Shown one piece after another: positions 1 through 6,956 of a DNA stretch of 43,879 bases (its first letter is position 1; each line of letters begins with the position of its first letter). The position numbers and the translations under genes are program-made. Source of the stretch: an uncultured Ruminiclostridium sp. (lineage in GTDB: Bacteria; Bacillota; Clostridia; Oscillospirales; Ruminococcaceae); the NCBI GenBank assembly GCA_947624435.1, contig CANQKE010000021.1, positions 1-43,879 on the forward strand. Reading direction: 5' to 3'. The notes beneath the pieces are model-generated. The model was not told the origin of the DNA, did no database searches, and saw nothing but the letters and a program-made list of their open reading frames with translations.

Positions 1-178
1 GCAGATTTTTGTCAAGACAAGGAAACCGAACGAAGGCATACTTGCGTATGTCGAGCGAGGTTGACGCAGTATTGGCGAAAATATGCCCGTAAAAACCGAC
101 TTGGGTTCGGTTCCCGCATGCCTAACCTCAACGGAAAACGAATTAACGGTAGCTGTATTCAAAAAGTAAACAATAAAA
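1..178. other. Unassigned left edge, possibly the 3' part of a structured RNA
   Basis: I find no convincing reading frame here. The stretch ends in a clear terminator at 179-208, so something upstream is probably transcribed rightward. Several segments can pair: CATAC (37-41) with GTATG (46-50), AACCGAAC (24-31) with GTTCGGTT (105-112), and GAGGTT (57-62) with AACCTC (124-129). The last two would interleave as a pseudoknot. That could mean a structured RNA, but it does not match tmRNA, RNase P, 6S or SRP RNA as far as I can tell. It may equally be the tail of a gene that starts outside the window. Confidence 0.2.
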
Positions 179-208
179 GCGCAGGAGCTGAAGTTCCTGC
201 GCTTTTTT
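179..208 (+). terminator. Rho-independent terminator
   Basis: GCGCAGGA (179-186) pairs with TCCTGCGC (195-202), followed by six T. It ends whatever transcript enters from the left edge and separates it from the DUF11 gene. Confidence 0.8.
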
Positions 209-287
209 CGTGTCAAAATCAGTTTGGGGTGAATAAACTGTTATTGCGGCGGAAAACCGCCGACTATATAGAAAGGATAAAAAGAAT

Positions 288-1133
288 ATGGCAATTTTCA
301 CCAACCGCGCTACCGTCAGCTACAACGGTACGCAGATATCCTCCAACACCGCGCAGGGCGAAATAATAGACCCGCTTTCCGTGAGAAAGTATGTCATAAA
401 TGAAAGCTACGTTCCCGGTGATGTGATAACCTACGTTGCGGTGATCGACAACACCTCCGATACCGAGCTTACCGGAGTCAGCTTAGCGGACGATCTCGGC
501 GCTTATACTTTTAACGGCGATACAGTCTACCCGCTGACCTACTCCGACGGCTCGCTGAAATATTTCACCGACGGCACGCTTCAGGCCGACCCGACGGTAA
601 CTTCGACAAGCGGGCTGTCCGTAACCGGACTGACCGTTCCCGCCAACGGAGAGGCTATGCTTATCTACCAGGCGACAGCGAACAGCTACGCACCGCTCGG
701 CACGGGGAATAATATCACCAACACTATCTACGCCGCTTCGGCCGACGGTACAAGGACCGAGACCGCTTCCGCCCAGACCGCGGCAGATACCGCAGCACAG
801 TTAAACGTAACCAAGAGCATATCTCCTGTTCCCGTCAACGACGGCAGTCCCGTAACTTATACCTTTGTGATACAGAATACCGGCGCGACCGAGGCTCAGG
901 GCGTCGTGCTGTCCGACTTGTTCGACCCGCTGCTGTCCGATATCACCGTGACCTACAACGGCGCGTCCTGGACCGGAACCGACAATTACACCTACGATGA
1001 GGCTACCGGCCAATTCACCACAGCGGCCGACGCTATCACCGTACCCGCGGCAACCTACACTCAGGATACCGCGACCGGCGAATGGTCGGTAACGCCTTCT
1101 TCTGTCACTCTGACGGTGACCGGCACTATCTGA
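288..1133 (+). CDS. DUF11 repeat (conserved repeat domain) protein
   Basis: The 281-residue protein consists of two DUF11-type beta-sandwich repeats. The first is at about residues 29-150 (VRKYVINESYVPGDVITY... with VIDNTSDTELTGVSLADDL). The second starts near residue 171 (LNVTKSISPVPVNDG..., FVIQNTGATEAQGVVLSDL). The Asn-Thr-Gly turn and the following V.LSD strand are the hallmark of the family. Composition is rich in Thr, Ala and Tyr, as in surface proteins. No signal peptide, anchor motif or membrane segment is visible, so an extracellular role is inference. The ATG at 288 follows GAAAGGA, a good ribosome site. It stands alone between two terminators (179-208 and 1178-1205). The family recurs in Clostridia; its exact role is not known. 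Confidence 0.8.
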   Translation: MAIFTNRATVSYNGTQISSNTAQGEIIDPLSVRKYVINESYVPGDVITYVAVIDNTSDTELTGVSLADDLGAYTFNGDTVYPLTYSDGSLKYFTDGTLQADPTVTSTSGLSVTGLTVPANGEAMLIYQATANSYAPLGTGNNITNTIYAASADGTRTETASAQTAADTAAQLNVTKSISPVPVNDGSPVTYTFVIQNTGATEAQGVVLSDLFDPLLSDITVTYNGASWTGTDNYTYDEATGQFTTAADAITVPAATYTQDTATGEWSVTPSSVTLTVTGTI

Positions 1134-1177
1134 GAATATCAGCTTTAACTTTCATTGTCTTCCTCCTGTATATACGG

Positions 1178-1205
1178 CGGCGCAGCCAGAGGGCTGCGCC
1201 GTTTT
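1178..1205 (+). terminator. Rho-independent terminator of the DUF11 gene
   Basis: CGGCGCAGCC (1178-1187) pairs perfectly with GGCTGCGCCG (1192-1201), followed by TTTT. It lies 45 nt after the DUF11 stop codon. Confidence 0.85.
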
Positions 1206-1270
1206 GTATAAAAACAAGCCGGAATTTTTTCAGAACACCGACATGCAAGCCCTTTATTAAAGTGCTCCCG

Positions 1271-1299
1271 TTGACAAACAAAAAAGATATTGATATAAT
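1271..1299 (+). promoter_or_regulatory. Consensus sigma-A promoter for the Fic gene
   Basis: TTGACA (1271-1276), a 17-nt spacer and TATAAT (1294-1299) are perfect consensus elements. The start codon is about 75 nt downstream of the predicted start of transcription. Such a strong promoter is unusual for a toxin-like gene without a visible antitoxin. Confidence 0.8.
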
Positions 1300-1381
1300 T
1301 TAGGCAAGATATCCCGCATATATAGCCAATGTCAGACAAGCCCTTATTTAATAAAGAAAATCAAAAGAGGAAAGCAGCGTT

Positions 1382-2059
1382 ATGGATAACAAATTTGTTA
1401 TGTCGCAAAAAGCAAATATTTTCTTTGCCAAAAGGCTTTCGGCCGATGTTGTATATAAAATCGCCAACCTCGAAGGTATCGCAATAACATTTGAAAACAC
1501 CGTCAATATCCTGAATGACGTAAACGTCGAAAACCTAAAACCGTCCGAAATATGTAAAGTGCTCGATTTAACAGGCGCGTGGAAATTTATCCTCGAAAAT
1601 ATCAATAGACCCGTCAGTTTGATTTTCTTGCAGGAGCTTCACAAGATAATCGCAAAAACCGAAGCGGGAACTGATTTTGAGTATTCGCAGCTTGGCAGTC
1701 TGCGCACCGGCGACGTTTTGATAAGCGGCACGTCATGGCGTCCTAAAATACCGGACGCAAAAAAGCTCAGCGCCGAGCTTATGGAAATACTTAAAATAGG
1801 CAATCCCACCGAGCGGGCAATTACCATCATGCTGTGGATAATGAGAAAACAGCCTTTCATCGACGGAAACAAAAGGATAGCAATTATGACCGGAAATAAA
1901 ATACTTATCCAAAACGGAAACGGTATTTTATCCGTTCCTGTCGAACTTGACGATAGGTTTAAGACAATGCTGATAAAGTTTTATGAGACCGGAGATATGC
2001 AGCCGCTAAAAGAATGGATATACGATAATTGCATAGACGGCGTAAATTCTCCACAATGA
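1382..2059 (+). CDS. Fic-domain protein with Gln in place of the catalytic His
   Basis: The 225-residue protein has the Fic fold signature at residues 157-165, QPFIDGNKR, preceded by the hydrophobic helix MLWIMRK. The usual Fic motif is HPFx(D/E)GN(G/K)R, where His abstracts a proton from the target hydroxyl during AMPylation. Here the His is Gln157, while Asp161, Gly162, Asn163 and Arg165 are kept. An EG pair at residues 31-32 (ANLEGIAIT) resembles the inhibitory helix (S/T)xxxE(G/N) of class II Fic proteins, but the Ser/Thr is missing. The protein may therefore be inactive, or may use a different chemistry such as the phosphate-group transfers known for Fic relatives. The ATG at 1382 follows AGAGGAAAG. 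It converges on the HipA/AbiEii operon and shares a bidirectional terminator with it. Confidence 0.85.
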   Translation: MDNKFVMSQKANIFFAKRLSADVVYKIANLEGIAITFENTVNILNDVNVENLKPSEICKVLDLTGAWKFILENINRPVSLIFLQELHKIIAKTEAGTDFEYSQLGSLRTGDVLISGTSWRPKIPDAKKLSAELMEILKIGNPTERAITIMLWIMRKQPFIDGNKRIAIMTGNKILIQNGNGILSVPVELDDRFKTMLIKFYETGDMQPLKEWIYDNCIDGVNSPQ

Positions 2060-2108
2060 TACCCACAGAAAACACAATATCGGCTTTCTTATAAAGTTTT
2101 CAAAAAAC

Positions 2109-2139
2109 AAAAGAGCCTTTCCCACTGAATGGCTCTTTT
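2109..2139. terminator. Bidirectional terminator between Fic and HipA-like genes
   Basis: AAAAGAGCC (2109-2117) pairs with GGCTCTTTT (2131-2139). The stem has A-runs on the left and T-runs on the right, so it can end transcripts from both convergent genes. Confidence 0.75.
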
Positions 2140-2155
2140 CGTTATTAAAACTTTC

Positions 2156-3031
2156 TCACTTGCCGGAAATTTTTGAATAAGAATATCGCAAAATACGTTC
2201 GTATCTTTGTTTTACGATGACTTTATAAAACTGTTTTTGCAAATCGTTTAGTACCGGTATTTCGTCGATGATATTTTCGAGGTGAGTTATATCGATTTTC
2301 GGGAAAATACGCTTTAACGCTTCGCTGCATTCCTCGTTATCGCAAGAAGAAATAAAATCAAAATAGTTTATCCGCTTGCCGTTTACGGTTATCGCGGAGG
2401 TAGGCCGGTTATATACCCGGTCGTTCAATTCGTTCTTGTCGGATAAAATACTTTCTATTATCGTCATATCCGCCTGTGAAAACAAGCAGCTTCCGCAATC
2501 GTAAACAGGTGCAAGCGAAAGCTCATCGGCGGCCGTGTTATATAAAAATCCCCAGTTGCCGTTGTGTCTGTCCCAGTTGCCTATCAGCGCGTCAACAATA
2601 AACATATCCCAAAACCGCTGTGATAATTCTTCGCGGTCTATCGCGCTTTGCTTATCAAATATATCAAGTATACCGCTTAATTCCGTTTTGCAGCCCTGAT
2701 ACTCAGAATCGATGATCTGATTTTTCGTTGAAACAAAATCCTGCAAAACTACTCCCTGAGAAGTAAAATCTTTGCAAGCAACAACTATTTTCTGTCCTTG
2801 GGAAGTCGTATAAGTGCCAAGCAAAACCTCCTGCACGGGAACGCCGACGCTTTGGAATATCCTGCAGCCTAAATATTCGCAAACGCAGCTGTTTGTATCG
2901 CCGGCTTTTTTAACGGATACGGCGGGAAATTTCAACATATATATTTCGTTATTATATACTATGGAAATTTTCTTTCCGTTTGCTCCGCCGTACGCTTTGT
3001 GCAGCGTCGGCATTCGGGCAAAATCTATCAA
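2156..3031 (-). CDS. HipA/CtkA-like serine/threonine kinase
   Basis: The 291-residue protein has the core motifs of the HipA-C kinase fold: a Gly-rich loop GGANGKK (15-21), an ATP-binding Lys in YMLKFP (Lys34), the catalytic segment NWDRHNGNWG (152-161, Asp154, His156, Asn159) and a DFG-like metal motif YDCG (177-180). It lacks the separate N-terminal HipA-N1 domain, which makes it closer to CtkA-type or short HipA kinases. Known relatives phosphorylate translation factors and arrest growth. It is the last gene of a three-gene leftward operon, starting 1 nt after the stop of the 89-residue gene. No HipB-like DNA-binding antitoxin is present; the small upstream protein or the fused nucleotidyltransferase gene may fill that role, which is inference. 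Confidence 0.82.
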   Translation of the reverse strand: MIDFARMPTLHKAYGGANGKKISIVYNNEIYMLKFPAVSVKKAGDTNSCVCEYLGCRIFQSVGVPVQEVLLGTYTTSQGQKIVVACKDFTSQGVVLQDFVSTKNQIIDSEYQGCKTELSGILDIFDKQSAIDREELSQRFWDMFIVDALIGNWDRHNGNWGFLYNTAADELSLAPVYDCGSCLFSQADMTIIESILSDKNELNDRVYNRPTSAITVNGKRINYFDFISSCDNEECSEALKRIFPKIDITHLENIIDEIPVLNDLQKQFYKVIVKQRYERILRYSYSKISGK

Positions 3032-3032
3032 A

Positions 3033-3302
3033 TCAATTTGTCCTTTCGATGCCCAGATATTTTTCGCGCAAATACCACGCCTGCTCCGGGGTGATAAGCT
3101 GCTCTGTTTCGGCTATATTTATATTGCTTTGAAGCTCGCAAAAATCGCAGTCGAGCTGCATATACGGTATTCCCTTTTCGTATTTTTCCCATGCGACTTT
3201 CATTTGCTCGACAGATTCCTGTAAAAACGACGGCAAGCCGCACTCTAAATAGCTTTTATCTTTTGGCAGTCCTGTATTTTCGTCGTATTCTATATTGTTC
3301 AT
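3033..3302 (-). CDS. Small acidic protein, candidate partner or antitoxin of the HipA-like kinase
   Basis: This 89-residue protein has no domain I can name. It is acidic, predicted mostly helical (SFLQESVEQMKVAWEKYEKG) and ends in LITPEQAWYLREKYLG. There is no DNA-binding motif, signal peptide or membrane segment. It is translated directly upstream of the HipA-like kinase with a 1-nt gap, and downstream of the AbiEii-like gene with a 19-nt gap. Tight coupling to a kinase toxin suggests an inhibitor or folding partner. I recall similar short genes beside HipA-like kinases in other clostridia, but cannot verify the family here. The start is the first ATG of the frame, just after the end of the AbiEii-like gene. 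Confidence 0.65.
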   Translation of the reverse strand: MNNIEYDENTGLPKDKSYLECGLPSFLQESVEQMKVAWEKYEKGIPYMQLDCDFCELQSNINIAETEQLITPEQAWYLREKYLGIERTN

Positions 3303-3321
3303 GTTTTAACTCCCGATTCAG

Positions 3322-4464
3322 TTAATTTTGAAACGTCGATTTAAGGCGGACGTCGCTCTTGTATTCTTCGATGAGTTTCCTTTCGTTATCGTCTATCAAA
3401 AGTCCTAACTTATCAATTGCGGTCAAAAATAGATCTAACAGTTTTTCTTTGTTTATCGACTCGTCGGGGCGGTCATTAACAAGATATTCATATTGTTCTA
3501 TGCCTTTAGCCAAGATCGCGTCAAAAATATAGCCCTTGGTCTGCTCTGATAAACTATCATAGTAATTGCAGCAGATAAAAGCCAGATCGTATAAATCGCT
3601 CATTTTATCATTAGCGGAGTACGCGCTGCATTTCATCAACGCCAACCTCTCTATTGTGTAAACGATAATTCCGTTTATTTTTTGATATTCAGTTGGAGCT
3701 ATCGCATTTCTTCGGCATGATACTTCTACTTTAAGCGGTTTTGCCCCGCCGTAATTTATCCTGCATCGTTTTACCGTATCGGTGTTTTGTTCTGTTATAT
3801 GCTCGTAGGAATTTCGTTTGCAATAACAATTTACCAAATCGAAAATCGCGTCGCCTTTTCCGTCTAACTCTATATCCTCCGAAAACCTGTCAATCCGATA
3901 ACACATCGCTAACGCCGTGCCGCCTTTAAGAATATATGAGTCTGTGTTTTCGTATAAAAATCGTAAAAATTCGCTGATCACATATCCGTGTTTTCTCCTG
4001 TAATCTGCGTATTCATCGGCTGTTGACAGCGGTGTGCTGATCACATATCCGTATTCTCTTTTTTCACTTTCGGTCTTCCATATTCTCCAGCTTCTTTTAT
4101 ATTCTCTTGACATAAAATCGTCGATCTTATCCCATTTGTCGGTTTCTTTCAGTTTATAGACCTGTGAAAAAATCTCGTTGTTGTAATCCTCGCAGCAAAT
4201 ATAATCGTTTCTCATTCCTTGAGCAACGCTGAAATTACCGACCTGTATCAAGTCAAGCAACGCTCTTATATGATTAGCAACGTTATATTTTTCACTATGT
4301 TCGGGAATAGTCCTGTCCTTTTCAATGCCGTAATTCCCGTAAAAAGAGCCGTCCGATTCCATAATCGTCGGATGTTCCCATTGTATGGCCGAAGTATGCC
4401 AATCTCCGCAGGTCTTCAAATCACAATCCAAATTAAGAGCATGTATTCCGGTGACATATAACAT
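3322..4464 (-). CDS. AbiEii/AbiGii-type nucleotidyltransferase fused to an N-terminal partner-like domain
   Basis: From the ATG at 4464 the protein has 380 residues. The C-terminal part (about 165-380) is a MNT-fold nucleotidyltransferase of the AbiEii/AbiGii toxin type: GGTAL (181-185), RFSEDIELD (193-201, giving the D-h-E metal pair Asp197/Glu199), KVEVSC (245-250) and KMSDLYDLAF (287-296). Relatives act as GTP- or CTP-dependent transferases, some on tRNA. The N-terminal part (1-130, MLYVTGIHALNL..., GDWHTSAIQWE) looks like a separate module that I recall as a stand-alone neighbour of AbiEii genes. If so, this is a fusion. A longer reading from a TTG at 4515 would start inside the -35 box, so it is rejected. 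AAGGGGTG lies 6 nt upstream of the chosen ATG. It is the first gene of the operon with the 89-residue protein and the HipA-like kinase. Confidence 0.8.
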   Translation of the reverse strand: MLYVTGIHALNLDCDLKTCGDWHTSAIQWEHPTIMESDGSFYGNYGIEKDRTIPEHSEKYNVANHIRALLDLIQVGNFSVAQGMRNDYICCEDYNNEIFSQVYKLKETDKWDKIDDFMSREYKRSWRIWKTESEKREYGYVISTPLSTADEYADYRRKHGYVISEFLRFLYENTDSYILKGGTALAMCYRIDRFSEDIELDGKGDAIFDLVNCYCKRNSYEHITEQNTDTVKRCRINYGGAKPLKVEVSCRRNAIAPTEYQKINGIIVYTIERLALMKCSAYSANDKMSDLYDLAFICCNYYDSLSEQTKGYIFDAILAKGIEQYEYLVNDRPDESINKEKLLDLFLTAIDKLGLLIDDNERKLIEEYKSDVRLKSTFQN

Positions 4465-4486
4465 ACCGTTCACCCCTTTTTGTTTT

Positions 4487-4515
4487 ATTATATCACCGGT
4501 TTTTTGTTCTGTCAA
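4487..4515 (-). promoter_or_regulatory. Consensus promoter for the AbiEii-HipA operon
   Basis: On the minus strand TTGACA (4515-4510), a 17-nt spacer and TATAAT (4492-4487) are perfect consensus. Transcription would begin near 4480, only about 16 nt before the ATG at 4464, which fixes the start of the first gene. Confidence 0.8.
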
Positions 4516-4599
4516 ACAAAAGCAGGACAGCCGCTATGTTAAAATTCCGTACTATCATTACATCAAAAACAGATATTTCAAAAAAATTTCAAAAAAGTG

Positions 4600-4628
4600 T
4601 TTACAATACGCATAATGCGTGCTATAAT
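4600..4628 (+). promoter_or_regulatory. hicAB promoter with an operator-like palindrome in the spacer
   Basis: TTTACA (4600-4605), a 17-nt spacer and TATAAT (4623-4628). The spacer holds the perfect palindrome ACGCAT-A-ATGCGT (4608-4620). HicB antitoxins with a ribbon-helix-helix tail commonly bind palindromes that overlap their own promoter, so this is a good candidate operator. Confidence 0.7.
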
Positions 4629-4646
4629 ATATAAAGGAGGCAGAAG

Positions 4647-4762
4647 TCTGAAAAATAAATTTTTAAGACTTTGCGTTTGGTGCTTTACTGAGCACGGTCA
4701 GCAATTTTGCTTTTCAAAACCGCACAAAACTTAAAAGGAGAGATACTTGCTTTGCAAGTATG
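4647..4762 (+). repeat. Single diverged copy of the 123-bp repeat, in the hicA leader
   Basis: The stretch matches the unit that is tandemly repeated at 17498-17962: TCTGAAAAATAAATTTTT, CGGTCAGCAATTTTGC, AAACCGCACAAAACT, AAAGGAGAGAT and the hairpin ATACTTGC-TTT-GCAAGTAT. It lies between an AAAGGAGG (4634-4640) just after the promoter and the hicA coding region, and supplies a second ribosome site (AAAAGGAGAGA) and the ATG at 4760. The first ATG of the repeat's hairpin has become ATA here, so the short leader peptide coded by the other copies is lost. Confidence 0.8.
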
Positions 4763-4957
4763 GTCGGAAAAATGACAGCAAAGGAAATGCTAAAAATTTT
4801 GAAAGCCGACGGGTGGGCAGAAAAAGCGCAAAGAGGTTCACATCTCCAACTGATACATCCATATAAGCCCGGAAAAGTTACAGTTCCCATACATTCCGGC
4901 AAAGACCTCGACCCAAAAACAGCAAACTCAATTCTCAAACAGGCGGGACTGAAATAA
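4760..4957 (+). CDS. hicA: HicA-type mRNA interferase toxin
   Basis: The 65-residue protein has the compact double-stranded-RNA-binding-like fold of HicA: MTAKEMLKILKADGW, then RGSHLQL with the catalytic His28, and the PIHSGKDL..KTANSILKQAGL tail. It cleaves mRNA and is neutralised by HicB, coded 24 nt downstream. The start is uncertain. The ATG at 4760 is part of the inserted repeat's hairpin, while the ATG at 4772 (MTAKEM) matches the usual HicA N-terminus. The extra four residues MVGK may be a by-product of the repeat. The hairpin between the ribosome site and the ATG could limit or tune translation of the toxin. Confidence 0.92.
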   Translation: MVGKMTAKEMLKILKADGWAEKAQRGSHLQLIHPYKPGKVTVPIHSGKDLDPKTANSILKQAGLK

Positions 4958-4981
4958 GTATCGCGAAAGGAGTATTACGTT

Positions 4982-5383
4982 ATGAAGTATATTTATCCTG
5001 TATGTATTTATCCCGGCGACGTCAGCGGCTATACGGTGATCGTCCCCGATCTGCCCGGCTGCATAACAGAGGGTGAAACACTGGCAGAAGCTCTGGAGCA
5101 GGCGACTGACGCAGCGTCCGGATGGGTGCTCGATGAGCTGGAAGAAGGCAGAAAAGCGCCTCAGCCTTCTATTCCTGAGGACATTAAAGCCGACGAATAC
5201 GAAAACGGTATTGTCAGCGTTGTGATGATAGACGTTGACGATTACGCAGAAAAACACGGCAGTAAAGCCGTCCGTAAAAATTGTACTATTCCCGCATGGC
5301 TTAATACGGCGGCCGAAAACGCCCACTTGAATTTTTCTCAAATTCTTCAAACCGCTTTGCAGGAACATTTGCATTTGAACTGA
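4982..5383 (+). CDS. hicB: HicB-type antitoxin with ribbon-helix-helix tail
   Basis: The 133-residue protein has the HicB partial RNase H-like fold at residues 1-70 (YPVCIYPGDVSGYTVIVPDLPGC, TEGETLAEALEQA). It also has a C-terminal ribbon-helix-helix DNA-binding segment at about 95-130 (KNCTIPAWLNTAAENAHLNFSQILQTALQ). It binds HicA and probably represses the operon at the palindrome at 4608-4620. Gene order toxin-antitoxin is usual for hicAB. A ribosome site GAAAGGAG precedes the ATG. Confidence 0.92.
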   Translation: MKYIYPVCIYPGDVSGYTVIVPDLPGCITEGETLAEALEQATDAASGWVLDELEEGRKAPQPSIPEDIKADEYENGIVSVVMIDVDDYAEKHGSKAVRKNCTIPAWLNTAAENAHLNFSQILQTALQEHLHLN

Positions 5384-5404
5384 TTATTTTCAAAAGCAAA
5401 ATTA

Positions 5405-5432
5405 GGCGTCGCAGCCTTTCGACTGCGACGCC
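5405..5432. terminator. Terminator between hicB and the convergent gene
   Basis: GGCGTCGCAG (5405-5414) pairs perfectly with CTGCGACGCC (5423-5432). It lies 21 nt after hicB and 44 nt beyond the stop of the leftward gene at 5477. The tail is only moderately T-rich (GTTATTGTTTG). Confidence 0.65.
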
Positions 5433-5476
5433 GTTATTGTTTGTCGTTATTGTTTTAAGTAAAGCTCTTCTACAAG

Positions 5477-6763
5477 TTATTCTGTCTTGCAATTGTCGGT
5501 CGTTACGGCAAAGCCGTCTCCGCCTTTTGCGTAAACAAGATCAAGCGCCTTTTGCGGTATCGTCGAACCTGAAAGGTCTATCACAAGCCCGTCGCTCTTG
5601 CTGCCGCAGGGGTACATATCGTCTATGCCGTCGTCGGTAACGGTCATATCGTTGATTGAGACTATGCAGCCGTCGCCGAGCTTGCTCACTAACATCGAAA
5701 ACGCCCTTGCGGTAAGAATTGAACCGGACAGATTTATGAGCGCCCCGTCAGCTGAAGCTCCTATATCATACCGTTCACCGCTGCCGTCCAAATTTACGAT
5801 AATGCGTTTGTGCTCCATTATTATGCCGTCGCCGATATTTTTAAGAAACTCGGCAAACTGCTTTTCGGTATAAACCGTAACGTTTTCATCTTCAGCTTCC
5901 GGCTGCCGGTCGGAGTCCTGTGCGTTTCCGCAAACATTACAGCCGCTTAAATTGATATAGGTGCCGGACGGCTTTTCTCTCAGCAGCTTTTGGATCGCAC
6001 TCAATGAAATATTCGCGCCGGACATATCTAAGTACAGACCGCTTTTGCGGCTATCCTGCCCGTTTAACGAATTGAGGCGATTTTTCCACCATTCGTTATA
6101 TGTCAGATCCTTCAGCGGCTCGTATACGGAATATTCCTGCGGGGCGAAAAAGCCGGCTTTTGCATGCATGGCTGTAAATAATATTTTATACTGTTCGTGT
6201 TCGCCGGTATTAAAGGGTATCTCAAAGATCCTGAGCAAACCGTCGCCGTTGTCGCTCTTGCTTATGACAGGCTGATAGCGGCTTTTGTCAAGCGCGTATA
6301 CCTGTCTGTCCTCCCACGCCTGTTCGGGCGTATCATAGCCGTCTAACGCAACTATCACAGCCTGCAATACTGCGTCACCGGTGTCGTTTATACCGCCGAG
6401 CATTGCAAACCGCAGAATGTAGTCGGTGTTCTTTTGGAGCGTCATTTGCGTCACTATCTGTGACCAATTCCACTCCCAATCGCCTATTTCCCATACCTCT
6501 GCGCTGCCGAGCGGCGTGGTGATAAACACCCGCTCGCCTGCGTTGTTGCCCTCGATACTTTTATCCAAGACAAATTCTCTTGCATTAAAGTTTATGACTT
6601 TACTCATTTTCATTTCCTCCGTATTATTTATTACGGTCGGAGCATGAGTAAATTTCAGACGTATTTTTTGGTCGTTGACATACTCTGCCCGACCTTGCTT
6701 TACAAGTCCCTTTGCCCTTTTAGGGTAAGTGGAGCCGATAAGTCTTCCGTTTACGTCTGTCAC
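5477..6763 (-). CDS. Protein with a basic PLMP-like N-terminal module and an uncharacterised body
   Basis: From the GTG at 6763 the frame codes for 428 residues. Residues 1-37 (VNGRLIGSTYPKRAKGLVKQ, GRAEYVNDQKIRL) form a short basic module. I recall it in front of varied clostridial proteins, and its pattern recalls the PLMP segment that opens IscB (G-x-x-L-x-x-T-x-P-x-R-A-x-x-L-x-x-x-G-R-A). The body has two to three LSGS/LSGC-type repeats (YLDMSGANIS, YINLSGCNV, LINLSGSILTARAF, VIDLSGSTIPQKAL) but no nuclease motif, so this is not IscB. The start is unclear: GGAGG sits 8 nt before an internal ATG at 6607 (MSKVINF), so a 376-residue product is likely. Upstream of the GTG, GGGGGAG precedes CCCATAGAAAAAAACGTAGC, as if an original ATG had become ATA. 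Function unknown. Confidence 0.6.
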   Translation of the reverse strand: MTDVNGRLIGSTYPKRAKGLVKQGRAEYVNDQKIRLKFTHAPTVINNTEEMKMSKVINFNAREFVLDKSIEGNNAGERVFITTPLGSAEVWEIGDWEWNWSQIVTQMTLQKNTDYILRFAMLGGINDTGDAVLQAVIVALDGYDTPEQAWEDRQVYALDKSRYQPVISKSDNGDGLLRIFEIPFNTGEHEQYKILFTAMHAKAGFFAPQEYSVYEPLKDLTYNEWWKNRLNSLNGQDSRKSGLYLDMSGANISLSAIQKLLREKPSGTYINLSGCNVCGNAQDSDRQPEAEDENVTVYTEKQFAEFLKNIGDGIIMEHKRIIVNLDGSGERYDIGASADGALINLSGSILTARAFSMLVSKLGDGCIVSINDMTVTDDGIDDMYPCGSKSDGLVIDLSGSTIPQKALDLVYAKGGDGFAVTTDNCKTE

Positions 6764-6768
6764 AGCTA

Positions 6769-6852
6769 CGTTTTTTTCTATGGGTATCTCCCCCTCTGTG
6801 CATCAATATTCGGTTTTGCGGCATTCGTTTTTTTCTATGGGTGTCGTCCCCT
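6769..6852 (-). repeat. Two tandem 27-nt units just upstream of the PLMP-like gene
   Basis: CGTTTTTTTCTATGGGT occurs exactly at 6769-6785 and at 6826-6842, 57 nt apart, and the following bases are also alike (ATCTCCCCCT versus GTCGTCCCCT). On the coding strand each unit reads as a G-rich block, ACCCATAG and a run of seven A. They could be part of a leader RNA, a duplicated start region of the gene, or a local repeat. Confidence 0.6.
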
Positions 6853-6956
6853 GCCGATTTTATTGTAACATATTAAAAACGCTCTGTCAAGCATTTCGCC
6901 GCGGTACAGCCGAAAAAGCTGCGCCGCGGCGACTGATTTTATAGCAAGAAAGAGCA

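Noticed and set aside
101-117. tRNA-like T-loop (GGGTTCGGTTCCC)
   Set aside because: The loop lacks the conserved A and the 5-bp stem does not pair; no acceptor or anticodon arms nearby.
4465-4515. Longer N-terminus of the AbiEii-like protein starting at 4515
   Set aside because: The start would be a TTG inside the -35 box; the promoter and AAGGGGTG point to 4464.
5477-6763. IscB/IsrB nuclease
   Set aside because: Only the N-terminal module is similar; RuvC and HNH motifs are absent.
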